A stretch of DNA of 64,000 bases from Tyto alba (Eukaryota > Chordata > Aves > Strigiformes > Tytonidae). The position numbers were made by a program, and so were the translations under genes. The DNA is taken from NCBI RefSeq assembly GCF_018691265.1, contig NW_024881321.1, positions 21,860,198-21,924,197 of the forward strand. The letters are read 5' to 3'. Numbering within the stretch: the stretch's first letter is position 1; each line of letters begins with the position of its first letter. Positions 13,455 through 24,990 of the stretch are shown here, one piece after another. The notes below the pieces were generated by a model. It did no database searches and was not told the origin of the DNA. It was given only the letters and a program-made list of their open reading frames with translations.

Positions 13455-14337
13455 GAAACTCCAGAGAAAACAGATCTGTAAAGCTGTCAACACAAGCCAA
13501 AAAGGGAAAGAACTGCAGGTATATAAACATGCCAGTAGAAACCTTGGAGATTTCTCTCATTTGGAGTTCTGTCTAGTAAGAATCTGAGTTCCACATGGTG
13601 AACACCCACGCAGTCAATGTGATACCTCTTACTTTACTTGCATGAAGGATTCTTCTATCGCAGAAAAAAGTCAGTTAAATCTAATCTCAAAGTAGAACTA
13701 TTTCTAGTAACACATTTCTTATTACAAACTTAATAGAACTTTGGAAATTAAGTGCTCCTTAATTCTCTCTCATCATTGTATGGTTCTTTGCAAGATAAGG
13801 GGTAAAAAGCTGTTTTAAGCACAGCACAATAAGGCTGAGAATGTTAAATAAAACTTTTACTTTATCTAAATATTAAAATCTCAGGTTTTGTTTTCTGGAA
13901 TGTGTTCGTAATACTATAGAAGAATAATAATTATCTGTAAGGGGCTGCTATATTTGTGAGTCTGTCTCAGGCCCTGAAATATTGCAGCCAGCCATTAGGT
14001 ATCAGGAAATGGCTTCTTGCCATCATGCATTACATCACCATAAATTATTAATCATTATTATTAAAACATTGATCTTGTGTCTATGCAGTGTGTGCTAAGA
14101 GACTGGATATAACTCAGCTTAAGAAGAAAATATTAACATGCAGGCATTATTTTCAGCTACCTTCCTCTCTGTAATCCTTTTAACTATATATCAATCAATC
14201 ACCCTGATTAGCCCTGCCAAATGTTCCAAAACAAGAAATAGGAGAGTGGAAATAAGAACAAGCTGTCTAGTGCAACTTTACAGATCAAATGGTTTTGAGA
14301 TCATTCTGTAAGTGATGAGTGCATCCTTAGGCAAATT

Positions 14338-14409
14338 AAAAATAAACTAAAAAAGAAACCCAAACAAACCCCAAAGAAAAAAAAAAAGAAAAAAAAAAAA
14401 AGAAGAAAG
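14338..14409 (+). repeat. A-rich tract with C and G interruptions
   Basis: A roughly 70-base stretch of A broken by CCC, CCCC and single G, including 'gaaacccaaacaaacccc'. It resembles the A-rich tracts near 28.8, 47.4 and 53.0 kb. Confidence 0.8.
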
Positions 14410-16729
14410 ATGTCTTCAAAGTTAAGTTCTGCTCATGCTTTGAAGAAATTTCTGTGTTCAGTTTGATGTAATGGCATTTTTCTCTAGTAAGTAAAATAAC
14501 TCCTGATGAGCAACAGATCTTCCATTTCTTAGCAATGTTTATTAAATTAAGAGTTTAGATCAGGCATAATGATTTTACATGAAAATGCCTACAGCCAAAC
14601 TGTTAAAACTTTTGCTATGATCTTGCAATCACAGTTGATTAGACATAATCATCCTATAACTTTAGCAAGAAAAGAGATCATTTGCTGAATCATACAGATG
14701 CTAAACAATTTGCATAAAGATGAGAAAATGTTCTTTAACTTATGGAGTATTGAATAACTTTTCTAAAGACTGTTTAGTTCTTCATAATACTAGAAAATTA
14801 CTGTTTTCTTTCCTCAGGATTTACTATTGAATACAATGTATTTTTCGCTGAGTAATGTAGTCTTAGTTATATAGAAGTAAAATAAGAAGTCAGGCTACAA
14901 AATATGCAAACTGTGTGATACTTTTTTTTCAAAGTAATGCATTTTGTCCATGTGTAAGATCAAATTCAGATGACATTCCTCCCCAGGATTAACCAAACAG
15001 CTCATCAAGGTTCCATTTTACCTCTTACAGACAAGCACAAGAAATTAAAATAAATCTAATATATACTTGAAAGGTGTTTTTACAGAGGTTTGAAGATAGA
15101 AGTTTGGATACAGGAAAGTAGAGAGAATAGCTGTCATATTTTTGCACAAAATGCCTAGAGGACATTTAAGAAATAGCATTTACCGCTGAAACTAGATATT
15201 GGCAGCACATAGAAAACAACAGAAGGACAGAGGAAAAATTAAACTTAGCCTTATTCTGAATTGTTAAGGCACTCATATAAGCAGAAGATCTGTATTCTAC
15301 TTCTTGAAATCTTTAGGAAGTTTAATACTCACGTAATGAAAAAAGGTACATAAACATATGTACATTTCCTTCGTTCTCATAGGAAGAAAAGTGTAAAGAT
15401 AGTATTTGCATTAATATAATGCCTCTGCTTTGGCTTTTTTTTTTAGGATAGTCTTTCAAAATAACTTTGAATAGTGGGAAGATTTTTTTTTTAATTAAGA
15501 TATACAGACCATCAAAATATAGAAATATTTTGCTTGTACTATCTTTCCCTTCATCAACAGCATCTTCAGTTACTCTTTGCTTCTGTATTACTGAAAATAT
15601 TGTACACATAAGTGAGCCTGTAAAGTTACTTTGGTCCTGGAGTCTACTAACAGGAAGATTTAATTTATCTTTGACCTTGAAGTTGTAATGATGTATTCTC
15701 AATGCTGCATGTGATTTACAGCACAGTACTTAGACAAGTCCTACAGATCACATATCATCTCTGGAAATTATTTTTTTAAAAATTTAAAAGAAAGAAAAAA
15801 ATAAATGGATAAAATTCAATCCAATACCTCTTCCACCTACTTCTGAATTTTTCTTCCAAATAACAACCCCAAAATGTGCATAAGATCAGATAGGAAAAAA
15901 AGGAATAACAGAATTGAATTTTGAAATTTTAAAAGTCATTATGACTGCTACTATAGCGATACCTTCATTAAACTCCCTCAACTAGTTCATTTTAAATAAC
16001 AATTAAATCTTTTGAGGTGGTCAGGGAGAACTCTAAAACCTTGGGATTCAAAATCCAAGACCTTTGTTTGTGCTACATAAATAATTATATTATATTTAGT
16101 GCCTGAAACATTTACAGATACACCAATTTATTCATTGGTATCAGCTAAACTACAAAGATTAATGTTGACTTTATGAATTCTAATGATCATATATAAACTT
16201 TATATTGTAAAAGTTAACAGTAAGATCTCTGCATCGTCACTCATTCCTGTACTTAATGACTGATAACATATCTGGACTTTAGGAAAAAAGACTTTGACTT
16301 ATGCAGAAAACTGACAAGTAGGATTCCATGGGAGTCAGCTCCAAAGGAACTCAGGAAAGCTTGCAAGTCTTTAGAGACAGCATCTTTCAAGTACAAAAAT
16401 TGTCCATATCAATCCTCTGGAAATTCAAGTAGACATTATCAGGGGAACAGCTTGCAAATGACTAAACATTAATGCAAAAAAATGGTATGTAGAAGGTGAA
16501 AGCAGAGAAGGGTTATAAAGTAGGAATTTAGAAATGTTGCTTGGGCACATAGAAAAGCCAAAGCTCAGCTGGAGCAAACACTTGCAAGTTATGTCAAAGT
16601 CAGAAAAGAACATCAGTTGTTACATTAGTAACAAAAGGCTGTATGGCTGGGCAAGGAAAATGCACTGTCACTGATGAATGGAGCAGGTGACAGTGACAGT
16701 GGAGACAGATGAAGCTGAGGTACCCTGCC

Positions 16730-17509
16730 TCAGTATGCATTCTCATCAAACCTTCCTATGGCACCAAACTGGGGAGCCCAATCGATACACTGGAGAGCAG
16801 GGCTGCCATCCAGAGGGACATGTACAGTCTGGAGGAATGGGAAATTCCAGAAATTCTACAAGGGCAAATGCAAAATCTTGCTCTCAGGAAGGAAGACTCT
16901 CTGGCAGTGATACAGTCTGGGGACTGATGGGCTGGGAAGCAGTTCTGGGGTAAAAGCCCTGGGGTCCCTGGAGTACAGCAAACACTATACCCAGATAGTA
17001 GAGACAGACACCACCATCCAAGTCTGTGTTAATAGAAGTACAGGCAGTTGGTAAAGGGAAGGGATAATTACTCTCGTCTCAGTACCCATTAGACCACAGT
17101 TACACACTACATCCCAGTCTGGGTCCTGCAGTACAGGAAAAAAGACAGCAATAAACTGGGATGAATTCAGCCCGTGATGCTTGGGGCTGGAGCACTTTCC
17201 CTGTGAGCACAATCTTAAGGACTGGGGCTTCTTCAGCATGTAGAAGAGAAAGCTGCAGACTGACCAGATAACAGCTCCATGGTATCATGGTAAGTCATCA
17301 AGGGGACAGAGACAGGCTTTTCACAGCCATACATAGTGACCTCACAAGGCACAATGGACATAATTTGACAGAGTTGAAATTCAGACTGGATATAATGAAA
17401 ATCTCTTTCCCCATGAGTTGAGTTGGACAGTGGAGTGGGCTGGCTAAATGGACTAAAGACTTCTTGAGGTACCTCTCTACCTGAATTGTTCTATAAACTC
17501 ATGATTCTA
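16730..17509 (+). mobile_element. CR1 LINE fragment C, old and strongly diverged
   Basis: The order of landmarks is that of CR1. After the reverse-transcriptase core come 'ggcaccaaactggggagc', 'gggctgccatccagaggg', 'acatgtacagtctggagg' and 'gggcaaatgcaaaatctt'. Next come 'agtacccattagaccaca' and 'tgggtcctgcagtacagg' (the peptide region 'RPxLEYC..W'), then 'ggggcttcttcagcatgt' and the 3' UTR words 'gtgacctcacaaggcaca' and 'gaaattcagactggatat'. The 3' end is the degraded octamer repeat 'tgttctataaactcatga'. It is more diverged than copies B, D and E, with many stops and small indels, and is probably the oldest CR1 in the window. The left edge is approximate. Confidence 0.85.
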
Positions 17510-18094
17510 AAGAAAACAGAGATTTTTACTTACGCAGTTATCACAGTCTAAATAATCAGAAAACATACACAAGTGGATAGGATACTCTGCTCTCATTAAC
17601 AGAAAGGTATTTATCAAAAAGCACTATACAAAAGGAGGTAGAATGTAAAAGCATATATGTAGCATTCTAGATTATTTTCACTCTGAAAAGGTGCATTCCT
17701 CTGTGGATATAAAAATTCTTGATGTCTTAAGTGCATAAAGAGACATTTATTTCATCAGTAGATAATGACTGTACTGCTTATTAACAAAGTCATAAGGAGT
17801 CAACTCTTCTTGCTGGAATTTTCAGGCTTCTAGAGTTTAGCAGTGCAGAATTAAGTTATCTGGTAACAGAAAGATGTAAGCGTGATCAAACTAAGGATAT
17901 TCTAAAAATTATTGTGGTTTTCATTAAGCCTCATTGTGTCAGTGGTCATCAAGTGTTTCTAAAAAGATGATTAAATAGGTTTGGACTTCAGTGAATTAGA
18001 CAATACAGTTTGATTGAATTCCAGTTTATTATTCATAGACATTGCATGCTGGCAATTTTAGGTCTTTAAGGAAAGCTTAGAGAAGTTTTTTTGA
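17510..18094. other. AT-rich non-coding DNA
   Basis: Nothing recognisable between CR1 copy C and the GC-rich stretch at 18.1 kb. Confidence 0.65.
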
Positions 18095-18330
18095 GTATTT
18101 TCTGCTGGGGAGTAGTGAGGTTGGGCTGCTCTTAAAGGCAGAGGAACCAAGCGTGAGAAGCAGCAACTCACTGGGGGCTGCATCCACATGGTACCCCACC
18201 AGAAGAGCAGTGCTGGTCTGGGAACAATGACTGGGGTCAGCTCAGTGCCTGGTGATCACTAGGCAAGCTTTCACTGACTGGGCAGGCCAACCCAGGAAGT
18301 CATGTCAGCAAAGCAAGTTTAGTGTTAGCA
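18095..18330. other. Small GC-rich stretch of unknown origin
   Basis: About 235 bases, clearly richer in G and C than both flanks, with words such as 'ctcactgggggctgcatc' and 'tggggtcagctcagtgcc'. No long open frame, terminal repeat or tail is visible. It may be a remnant of a repeat family I cannot name. Confidence 0.4.
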
Positions 18331-21006
18331 AGAAACAGAGCACAGAACAGCATACCTGTGACATAGTCTCAGGCAAGAACTGAGTCTAAATATGGCTCCC
18401 AGGTCAATAGGAATAATGCGCATAGATGGATGACCAGGGAATGCATCTGACAACCCTTCCACAATATATCAGTTTCCATTTCTCACTGATCTTTCTTACA
18501 ATTTAGCTATATTTCTAGGAGGCTGATATAAGGTGACACATCTGTACCCTACTAGAGCTGGCCTTCAATACAGGAAACCAAACACCCAAGAGGAGCAAAG
18601 GTATATTATAGAGAAAGATATTATAGACTGGTCAAGTCAGTCAGAGCCTCTTGGTGCACTCCAGACTGAAATTATTTGAAGAAGCTGTAGATGTGTCTTG
18701 TATGCACACAAGAAGGAAAAAAAATAAGGAATCTTTTACAGATGCTCAGAATAATAACAATGTCAGTCTAATAATCATGCTTACTTCAGCTTCCATAGAA
18801 TAGTAGAAGAGAGATGAGAAGTCAAACAGGATTATTAGAATTAAGATTTTTGGGGTTTGGGGGCCTTTGAGTCCTCAACATGGGAATGAATGACAATGGC
18901 AAAAGTGACTGAAAGCGTTGTTCTAGAGATGAGATTTTTGAGCTCTGAAGTATAAAGTCTCAGGGAATCTAGATACCTTGAATGCTCTGCTAAAATATCT
19001 TTCCTTATATTTGGTTTCTTCTGCAGGTAAGGAACAATATTCTGTTTTTAAAGTTTCTTTATTTCACTCAATTTTCATTCTCTTCACAATCTCCAAAAGA
19101 AATAATTAGAAGAGAGATGGATCATACTGTGAAGGCGTCACAGTTGATTCTCAAGGACGTATAATTTAGGTGGGTGGGAAAATGCCCAGATTCTACTCTT
19201 GGGAGGTAAAGGCAACATACTTGTCATATGAGGTTACCACACACCAAGAAAGAATGAAAGATCTCAAAGTTGTTTCCTTAGGCTATCAGTGCAATCACTT
19301 TAATATCTACTTATTCAGGTCAGATATTGAAGTTAGCCTAGAGAACAGGAACAATCTTTGAAAATTAATAGTTTTCTGTATGGTATCCCTTATAAATGCT
19401 GGAAAAAATCCTTTATTAAAAATATCAGTTATATGTTAAAAATATTTTTTTTGTTTTCATTTACCATTCCTAAATTCTTGACACATAATTATGATTGGGC
19501 AATTAGTTTACATGGTCCCTGTCTTCTGTGAATTAGACAAGCATAACTCTTATAATTCTCTTTCACCGAAATGCACTCACATTTATGTCCTCTAAGGCTC
19601 TCAGCATACAATGTAGAGTGTGCTTCTGTGTCAATGTGAACCTTCATTCAAGTGAAACAGGAATTGCTAACATGAACCTGAAATCAGCCTTTGTGGTCCT
19701 TATAGCTTGGATTAGGACCTCCATTATTTTTCTGGAACAGAGTCCAACACTTTTTAACCTTATCTGGAGTCTCCTAATAATGCAGGGGTAAAAGTGATAT
19801 AAGCACCATAAAACCAAAAATGATGGGTTTGCTATTGTATTAGTTTCAACAGTTGATGTCATTTTTAAGAAAATCCTCTCAGAAAAAATGCTTTTCATTA
19901 GCTTCAGAGACTGTGGGTAGCCTGTTGAAATTTTCTAGTATATACAATACAAATTATGGTTCAGAAAAAATGTCTTGCAATTTAATTCTGCAAAGGATGT
20001 ACCCAAATTACTGTCAAATCTGTGTTTGCTATTGATTATGTGTGTGTTTGTTCCCAGACAGATAAAATGAACCAGCCTTTGAATGCAGATTTACAGGGCT
20101 CTATGAAGCATATTACACAAAATGAGACAGGAAAAAAATTGACTTCTAAGAAGACATGTAAAAATGAAGAAAAAAATTAGATCATGTGACAGATTTAATA
20201 TGGACAGATTAGGAAATATTAATACACACTTTGAAGAATTGTCAAAAGACAATGCAATTTATATAATATACTAAGTGGAAAGGTTTATTGATTGGGACAA
20301 GGGAGAACAAAACACAAAACAGTTGAACAAGACAGCATGAGCTCCAATGGTTTCTATTTAAGTAAGCTGAGAATTAAAAATATATATCTAACCTTCTCAA
20401 AGAACTGATAGTGATTTATATGTGTTTAATTCAATGCAATGTGTTTAATGACAAAAAGAAACAAAAAACCTAACATCCATACCTACAAATTCAGTGAAAT
20501 ATACTGGAAGAAGGTGAAGAGTGTACTTTGGCTTGCAAACCATTACCATCTATTTTACCTTCTATTTGCTAATATTATTAGCTGTTTTCCAGATCAGAAA
20601 TTTGTCTTTGTGATCTGGGCCAATAAGTCTCTCACCCAAGTAGAAGCCAAGTATAGCACAAATAAAACCCATCAATCTTTGGGGTGTTATTTTCTCTTAC
20701 TGAAATAAAATTAGGCTTTCTGACTGGCATGAAGTCTGTTGGAACAATGCCTGTTGGGTGCACTGTAAAATTTGTATCAAAGAAAAATTTTCTTCCAAAT
20801 TCCAAATTGGACTCAGATTTCCTTTAAAATCTGAATTTCAGGAATTACCTATTATCCACAATTTATCTTAGGAAGTAAATATTCATAGCAGTGATTCTGA
20901 AATTAAGTAACTTAAAATATGACAATTAGATAAACATGTCAAACGGTAAACATGCCAAATAAAGTGAACTATGCTGAGTCTGGCCAGGAATCAAAATGTA
21001 GAAATA

Positions 21007-21015
<9 letters not shown>

Positions 21016-21055
<40 letters not shown>
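21016..21055 (+). repeat. Poly(T) homopolymer, 40 bases
   Basis: An uninterrupted run of 40 T inside a longer T-rich stretch (about 21008-21060). It could be the poly(A) tail of a minus-strand retrocopy, but the sequence to its right is not a body I recognise. Confidence 0.9.
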
Positions 21056-22413
21056 CTTTTTAAAAAGTATTTTGCATTATAACTCTTTCAAAACTTTTTT
21101 TTCCCTTTTCTAATGGTTAGATACATTTTTAGGTCTCAGAACTCCTCTTTATCTATTTGATAGTATTTATACATAGTTCTGAAAATGTGTTAATGAGAAG
21201 TCCTCTATTTTTCTGCCAACATAGCTTTAAAATAATCTGCATAATTAGTAGATCTGTGCATAGGGGTTGATATATAAAGGGCTGATATTATTAAATTCAA
21301 ATGCAAATATGCATATGCAGGAAATACTTTGTCTTGTTGCATATAAGAATAAATGCCTTGCTCATTGAGTCAGAACTATTACAGAAATCTAGCAATGGCA
21401 CTTAAACATATTTCCAAAGCACTGCATAAACTTTGCCACCCTAAAAGGGAAAAAAAAAATGTTCTGAAATCCGTCGCAAAAGATTAAAAATAGTCCTATT
21501 GCCAAAGCTACTGATGTTATGCATAACGCACACCCAGTTTTGAGTTGCTTTTTTGTGTGTTTTTTTTTTTTTAATTTGTTAGTCTTGTAATTTATATATA
21601 TTAGAATATATATAGTAAAGAGAATAAATATGGATGTACTATGTGATGATGTGCAGACATACAGACATTTATTTGATTTTAATGGCCTTTGAGAATCATC
21701 CAAAGAATGTATACTGATCTACATGATAATATGTTCCACTGTGTAATATTGTTAACATCCATATTTCATGAGTACAATTTATGTTGGGAAGTATTATGCC
21801 TTTATTTACATTTCCACTCTTCTGAAGAGAATGATTGTGCTTCTGTCAGCCTTTTATGTCAATTTTCTTCTCTGCATATTTTATGAAGTTTTATTTTTTT
21901 CCTGTGCGTTTTCTTTCTCCATTTTGAAATTGATTTAGAAAGGTTGAAGGATGCCTGACTCATTGAAAAGAGTAGCTAAAGGCTATATAGCTAATTTCAA
22001 TATACAAAAATAATTACAATTTCAGACTTGTCCCATATCTGTCTCCAAATATCCCTGAAATTTCATCAAGAATTAGGTAGTTCATGAAATGTCTAAAAAT
22101 AATAAATGAATTTTCAAATACCAAACTTAAAACATCTTTAATTACAAAGTGAAATCCATGACTTCTACATCTACATACTCAGCTTTAAAATTATGCAGTT
22201 TTATCCATGTGTGTCCATTTCAAATAATCTCTGCCTGCCCAGCACTATTGAAAGAATCTCAGTTTACCTGCCACACAATTAGTGATACATATGGAAAAAC
22301 TGGAAGGTGAAAACCAATCTATAATTAATAATTGTAGCTGTTAGAAATCCTAAATATCCATAAAGTCCACAGTGAGATAAGTAATTTATGAATGTATTGG
22401 TCAATCTAAATTT

Positions 22414-22644
22414 GGGGAGGGGTGGGGGAGGGGAGGGGAGGGGAGGGAAGGGAAGGGAAGGGAAGGGGAAATAAGGAAAAAGAGACAAAAAATGAAAGGG
22501 AAAAGAAAAAAAAAAAAAAAGAAAAGGAGAAATGAAAACAGAAATAGAAAAGGGAAAAATAAAATAAGGAAAAAGGGAAAAGGGAAGAAGGAAAAAATAA
22601 AGGAAAAAAAAAAAAAAGAAAAAATACAGGAAAGAAAAAGGAAC
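22414..22644 (+). repeat. Long purine-only tract, (GGGGA)n to (GGGAA)n to A-rich
   Basis: About 230 bases with almost no pyrimidines on the + strand. It starts as GGGGA units, passes through GGGAA/GGAA units and decays to GAAA/A-rich sequence. It explains all the long K/R/E-rich and F/S/P-rich open frames in this interval. Tracts of this kind can form intramolecular triplex DNA. That is known for the sequence class, not shown here. Confidence 0.95.
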
Positions 22645-23699
22645 AGCTCTGAGATTTCTGTAATGTATCTGGAACAAGGCCAGACATGCAGAGAGTGTAA
22701 AGACAGCTTTAAACAACCTTCTTCTATTCTTTTCTTTCACTCCTTTTCAGCCAGAAAATCATGACATGAGAATACACCTGAGTCGACATTTGCAATTACT
22801 TCATTAATGAATAGATGAGATACTCAGTAGACTATAGTAAGAACTAAAGATTCTTGTTTGCTTGCTTAATTTGACTGTCTGTAGTTTTGCAACTTCTTCT
22901 TTGTCAATATCTGTCCCCATTATTCTAGAAAAGCTTGCTTTGCTTTTCTGTCTTGAAAAAAGATAAATCTGAATATAGCTTAAAAAAATAATCTACAAAT
23001 ATTTTAAAACAAGGAGTAAATCAATAAATTGGCAAATTGGCTGCCTTTACCATTATAATAAACTGTAACATCACACTCTATTTGTACAGGAGTCTCTTTT
23101 GTATACTTTTTTTTTTTTTTAAGAAACCTTTGAGCTCCTAATATTTTGTTTGCAGAATGTCCTTATTTTCACACATAAGTCAATCTACCTCTTCTTTTAA
23201 GATTAAAATACATATAGAAGGAAATAACCTAATTGAGATAGACAGAAAGTGGAAGATGTTAGTATCTGGTTGTCTTTTCAGTTAAAAAAGTAAACAATTT
23301 CTTAATTTTACTTTCTTAGCCCTGATCTGCAATAATTAATTTATACTCTGCATATTATTTATTATTAATAATAAATCACAATATTATTTTTATGCATAAA
23401 AATATGTAGATCCTTCTTAATACCACTAAATCAGGAATGATACCCTAAGAAAGATTTAACTATTTATACCAGTTCAAAACATGTGTTACTGCTATTATTC
23501 TGATTTACACTAAATTGCAAGTCATTCAAAAACTAGGCTTAAGCACTTCCTACTGTAAAATAGAGTTTAATTTTTCATGAATATATATGGCTGTCTGACA
23601 TCTTCTGCTACAAGTCCTTTTAAAATTTGATTAGAGTTTTGGGGCTTTCTTTTTGCTGTTTGTTTTTCTTAATGTTCAAATAAAACCAATTCAGTTATT

Positions 23700-24990
23700 T
23701 CATAGCATGGTATGGGTTGGAAGGAACGTTATAGAGGACCTAGTTCCAGACCCCCTGCCATAGGCAGGGACATCTTCCACTAGACAAGGTTGCTCAAAGC
23801 ACTATCTGACTTGTCCTTGAACATTTCCAGGAAGGGGGGCATTCACAACTTCTCTGGGCAACCTGTTCCACTGTCTCACCACCTTTACAGTGCAAAACTT
23901 CTTTACATCTAATCTAAATCTATCCTCTTTCACTTTAAAACCATTACCACTTGTCTTATCACTACATGCCTTTGTAAAAAGTCCTCTCCAGCTTTCCTGT
24001 AGCCTGTCTTTAAGTACTGGAGTGGAGGGCTGCTATAAGGTGTCCCTGGAACCTTCTCTTCTTCAGGCTGAACGCCAACTGTCTCAGCCTGTCTTCATAG
24101 GAGAAGTGCTCCAGTTATCTAATAATCTTTTTGGCCTTCCTCTGGACCTGCTTGAGTAGGTACTTATTCTGGGATCCCCAGGGTTAAACACAGTAATGAA
24201 AGTCAAATCTCACAAGAGTGGAATAGAGGGGGAGAATCATCTCCCTTGACCTGCTGGCCACACATCTCTTGATGCAGCCCAGGATACGGTTGGTTTTCTG
24301 GGCTGTGAGCTCAAATTGCTGGCTCATAGTCAGTTTTCCACCTCCCAATATTCCCCAGTCCTTTTCTGCAGGGCTGCTCTCAATCCATTCTCCACACAGT
24401 CTGTATTTGTGCTTGGGATTGCCACTTGACTTTGTTGAACTTCATGAGGTTTGCAATGACCTGCCTCTCAAGCCTGTCCAGGTCCCTCTGAATGGCAACC
24501 CTTCCCTACAGTGTATAAAGAGCACCACACAGCTTGGTGTTGTCAGCGAATTTACTGAGGGTACACTCAATCACACTGTCCATGTCCTCAACAAATGTTG
24601 AACAGCACTGGTCCCAATACTGATCCCTGAGGAACACCACTCATCACTGCTCTCTGCTTGGACATAGACCCGTTGACTGCAACACTTTGAGTGTGACCAT
24701 TGAGTCAATTCTTTATCTACTGAGTGGTCCATCCATCAAATCCATGTAACTTCAATTTAGAGACAATGATATAGTGTGGAACAATGTCCAATGCTTTGCA
24801 GAAGTCCAGGTAGATGACACCAGTCACTTTTCCCTTATTCATCAACTCTGTAACTCCATCATAGAAGGTCACCAAATTTGTCAGACACAATTTGCCCTTA
24901 GTAAAACCATGTTGCCTGTCATCAATCACCTCCTTATTTTTCATGTACCTTAGCATAGTTTCCAGGAGGATATGCTCTATGATATTCCTT
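23700..24990 (-). mobile_element. CR1 LINE fragment D, longest copy (about 1.3 kb)
   Basis: Read on the minus strand, it runs from the reverse-transcriptase domain (right) to the 3' end (left). Landmarks on the + strand include 'cagaagtccaggtagatg' and 'ccatccatcaaatccatg' (RT core), 'ctgatccctgaggaacac', 'cttggtgttgtcagcgaa', 'ggttttctgggctgtgag', 'ttcttcaggctgaacgcc', 'ctgggcaacctgttccac' and 'gggttggaaggaacgtta' near the 3' end. The element is truncated at its 5' end at about 24990. Frameshifts and stops break the ORF into short pieces, so it is inactive. The 3' terminal octamer repeat is poor ('catgctatga' on the minus strand). Confidence 0.95.
24717..24956 (-). pseudogene. CR1 reverse-transcriptase remnant (N-terminal RT motifs)
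   Basis: The longest uninterrupted piece of the ORF2 remnant in CR1 copy D (79 codons). The peptide has '[20 protein letters not shown]' (the usual QHGFxxGKSCxTNL block) and then '[15 protein letters not shown]', the conserved RT block with the first catalytic aspartate (usually YLDxxKAFDxVxH). It ends 'GFDGWT', as CR1-type reverse transcriptases do there. The catalytic FADD block is not in this piece. The next segments of the protein lie in other frames to the left. This is a fossil and not a gene, and the methionine start is incidental. Confidence 0.9.

Larger units (their letters stand above)
7861..16729. other. AT-rich non-coding DNA, no gene seen
   Basis: Nearly 9 kb with no supported gene. 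Open frames of 120 codons (8014-8376, +) and 126 codons (15322-15702, -) exist, but they lack recognisable domains and look like chance frames in AT-rich DNA. Simple repeats within it are listed separately. The interval 14020-14230 has TAAT-rich, homeodomain-like wording (see findings). Confidence 0.7.
18331..23699. other. AT-rich non-coding DNA with long simple repeats
   Basis: No supported gene. The two long frames near 22.3-22.7 kb (153 and 93 codons, -) are the translation of a polypyrimidine tract into F/S/P-rich peptide and are not genes. The simple repeats are listed separately. Confidence 0.7.

Noticed and set aside
15322..15702. 126-codon open frame on the minus strand
   Set aside because: No recognisable motif, promoter or splice structure. 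A frame of this length is plausible by chance among six frames of 64 kb.
21016..21055. Poly(T) as the tail of a minus-strand retrocopy
   Set aside because: No gene-like or SINE-like body and no polyadenylation signal were found to its right.
22279..22764. Long open frames (153 and 93 codons on -, 90 codons on +) rich in F/S/P or K/R/E
   Set aside because: They are translations of the purine/pyrimidine simple repeat at 22414-22644.
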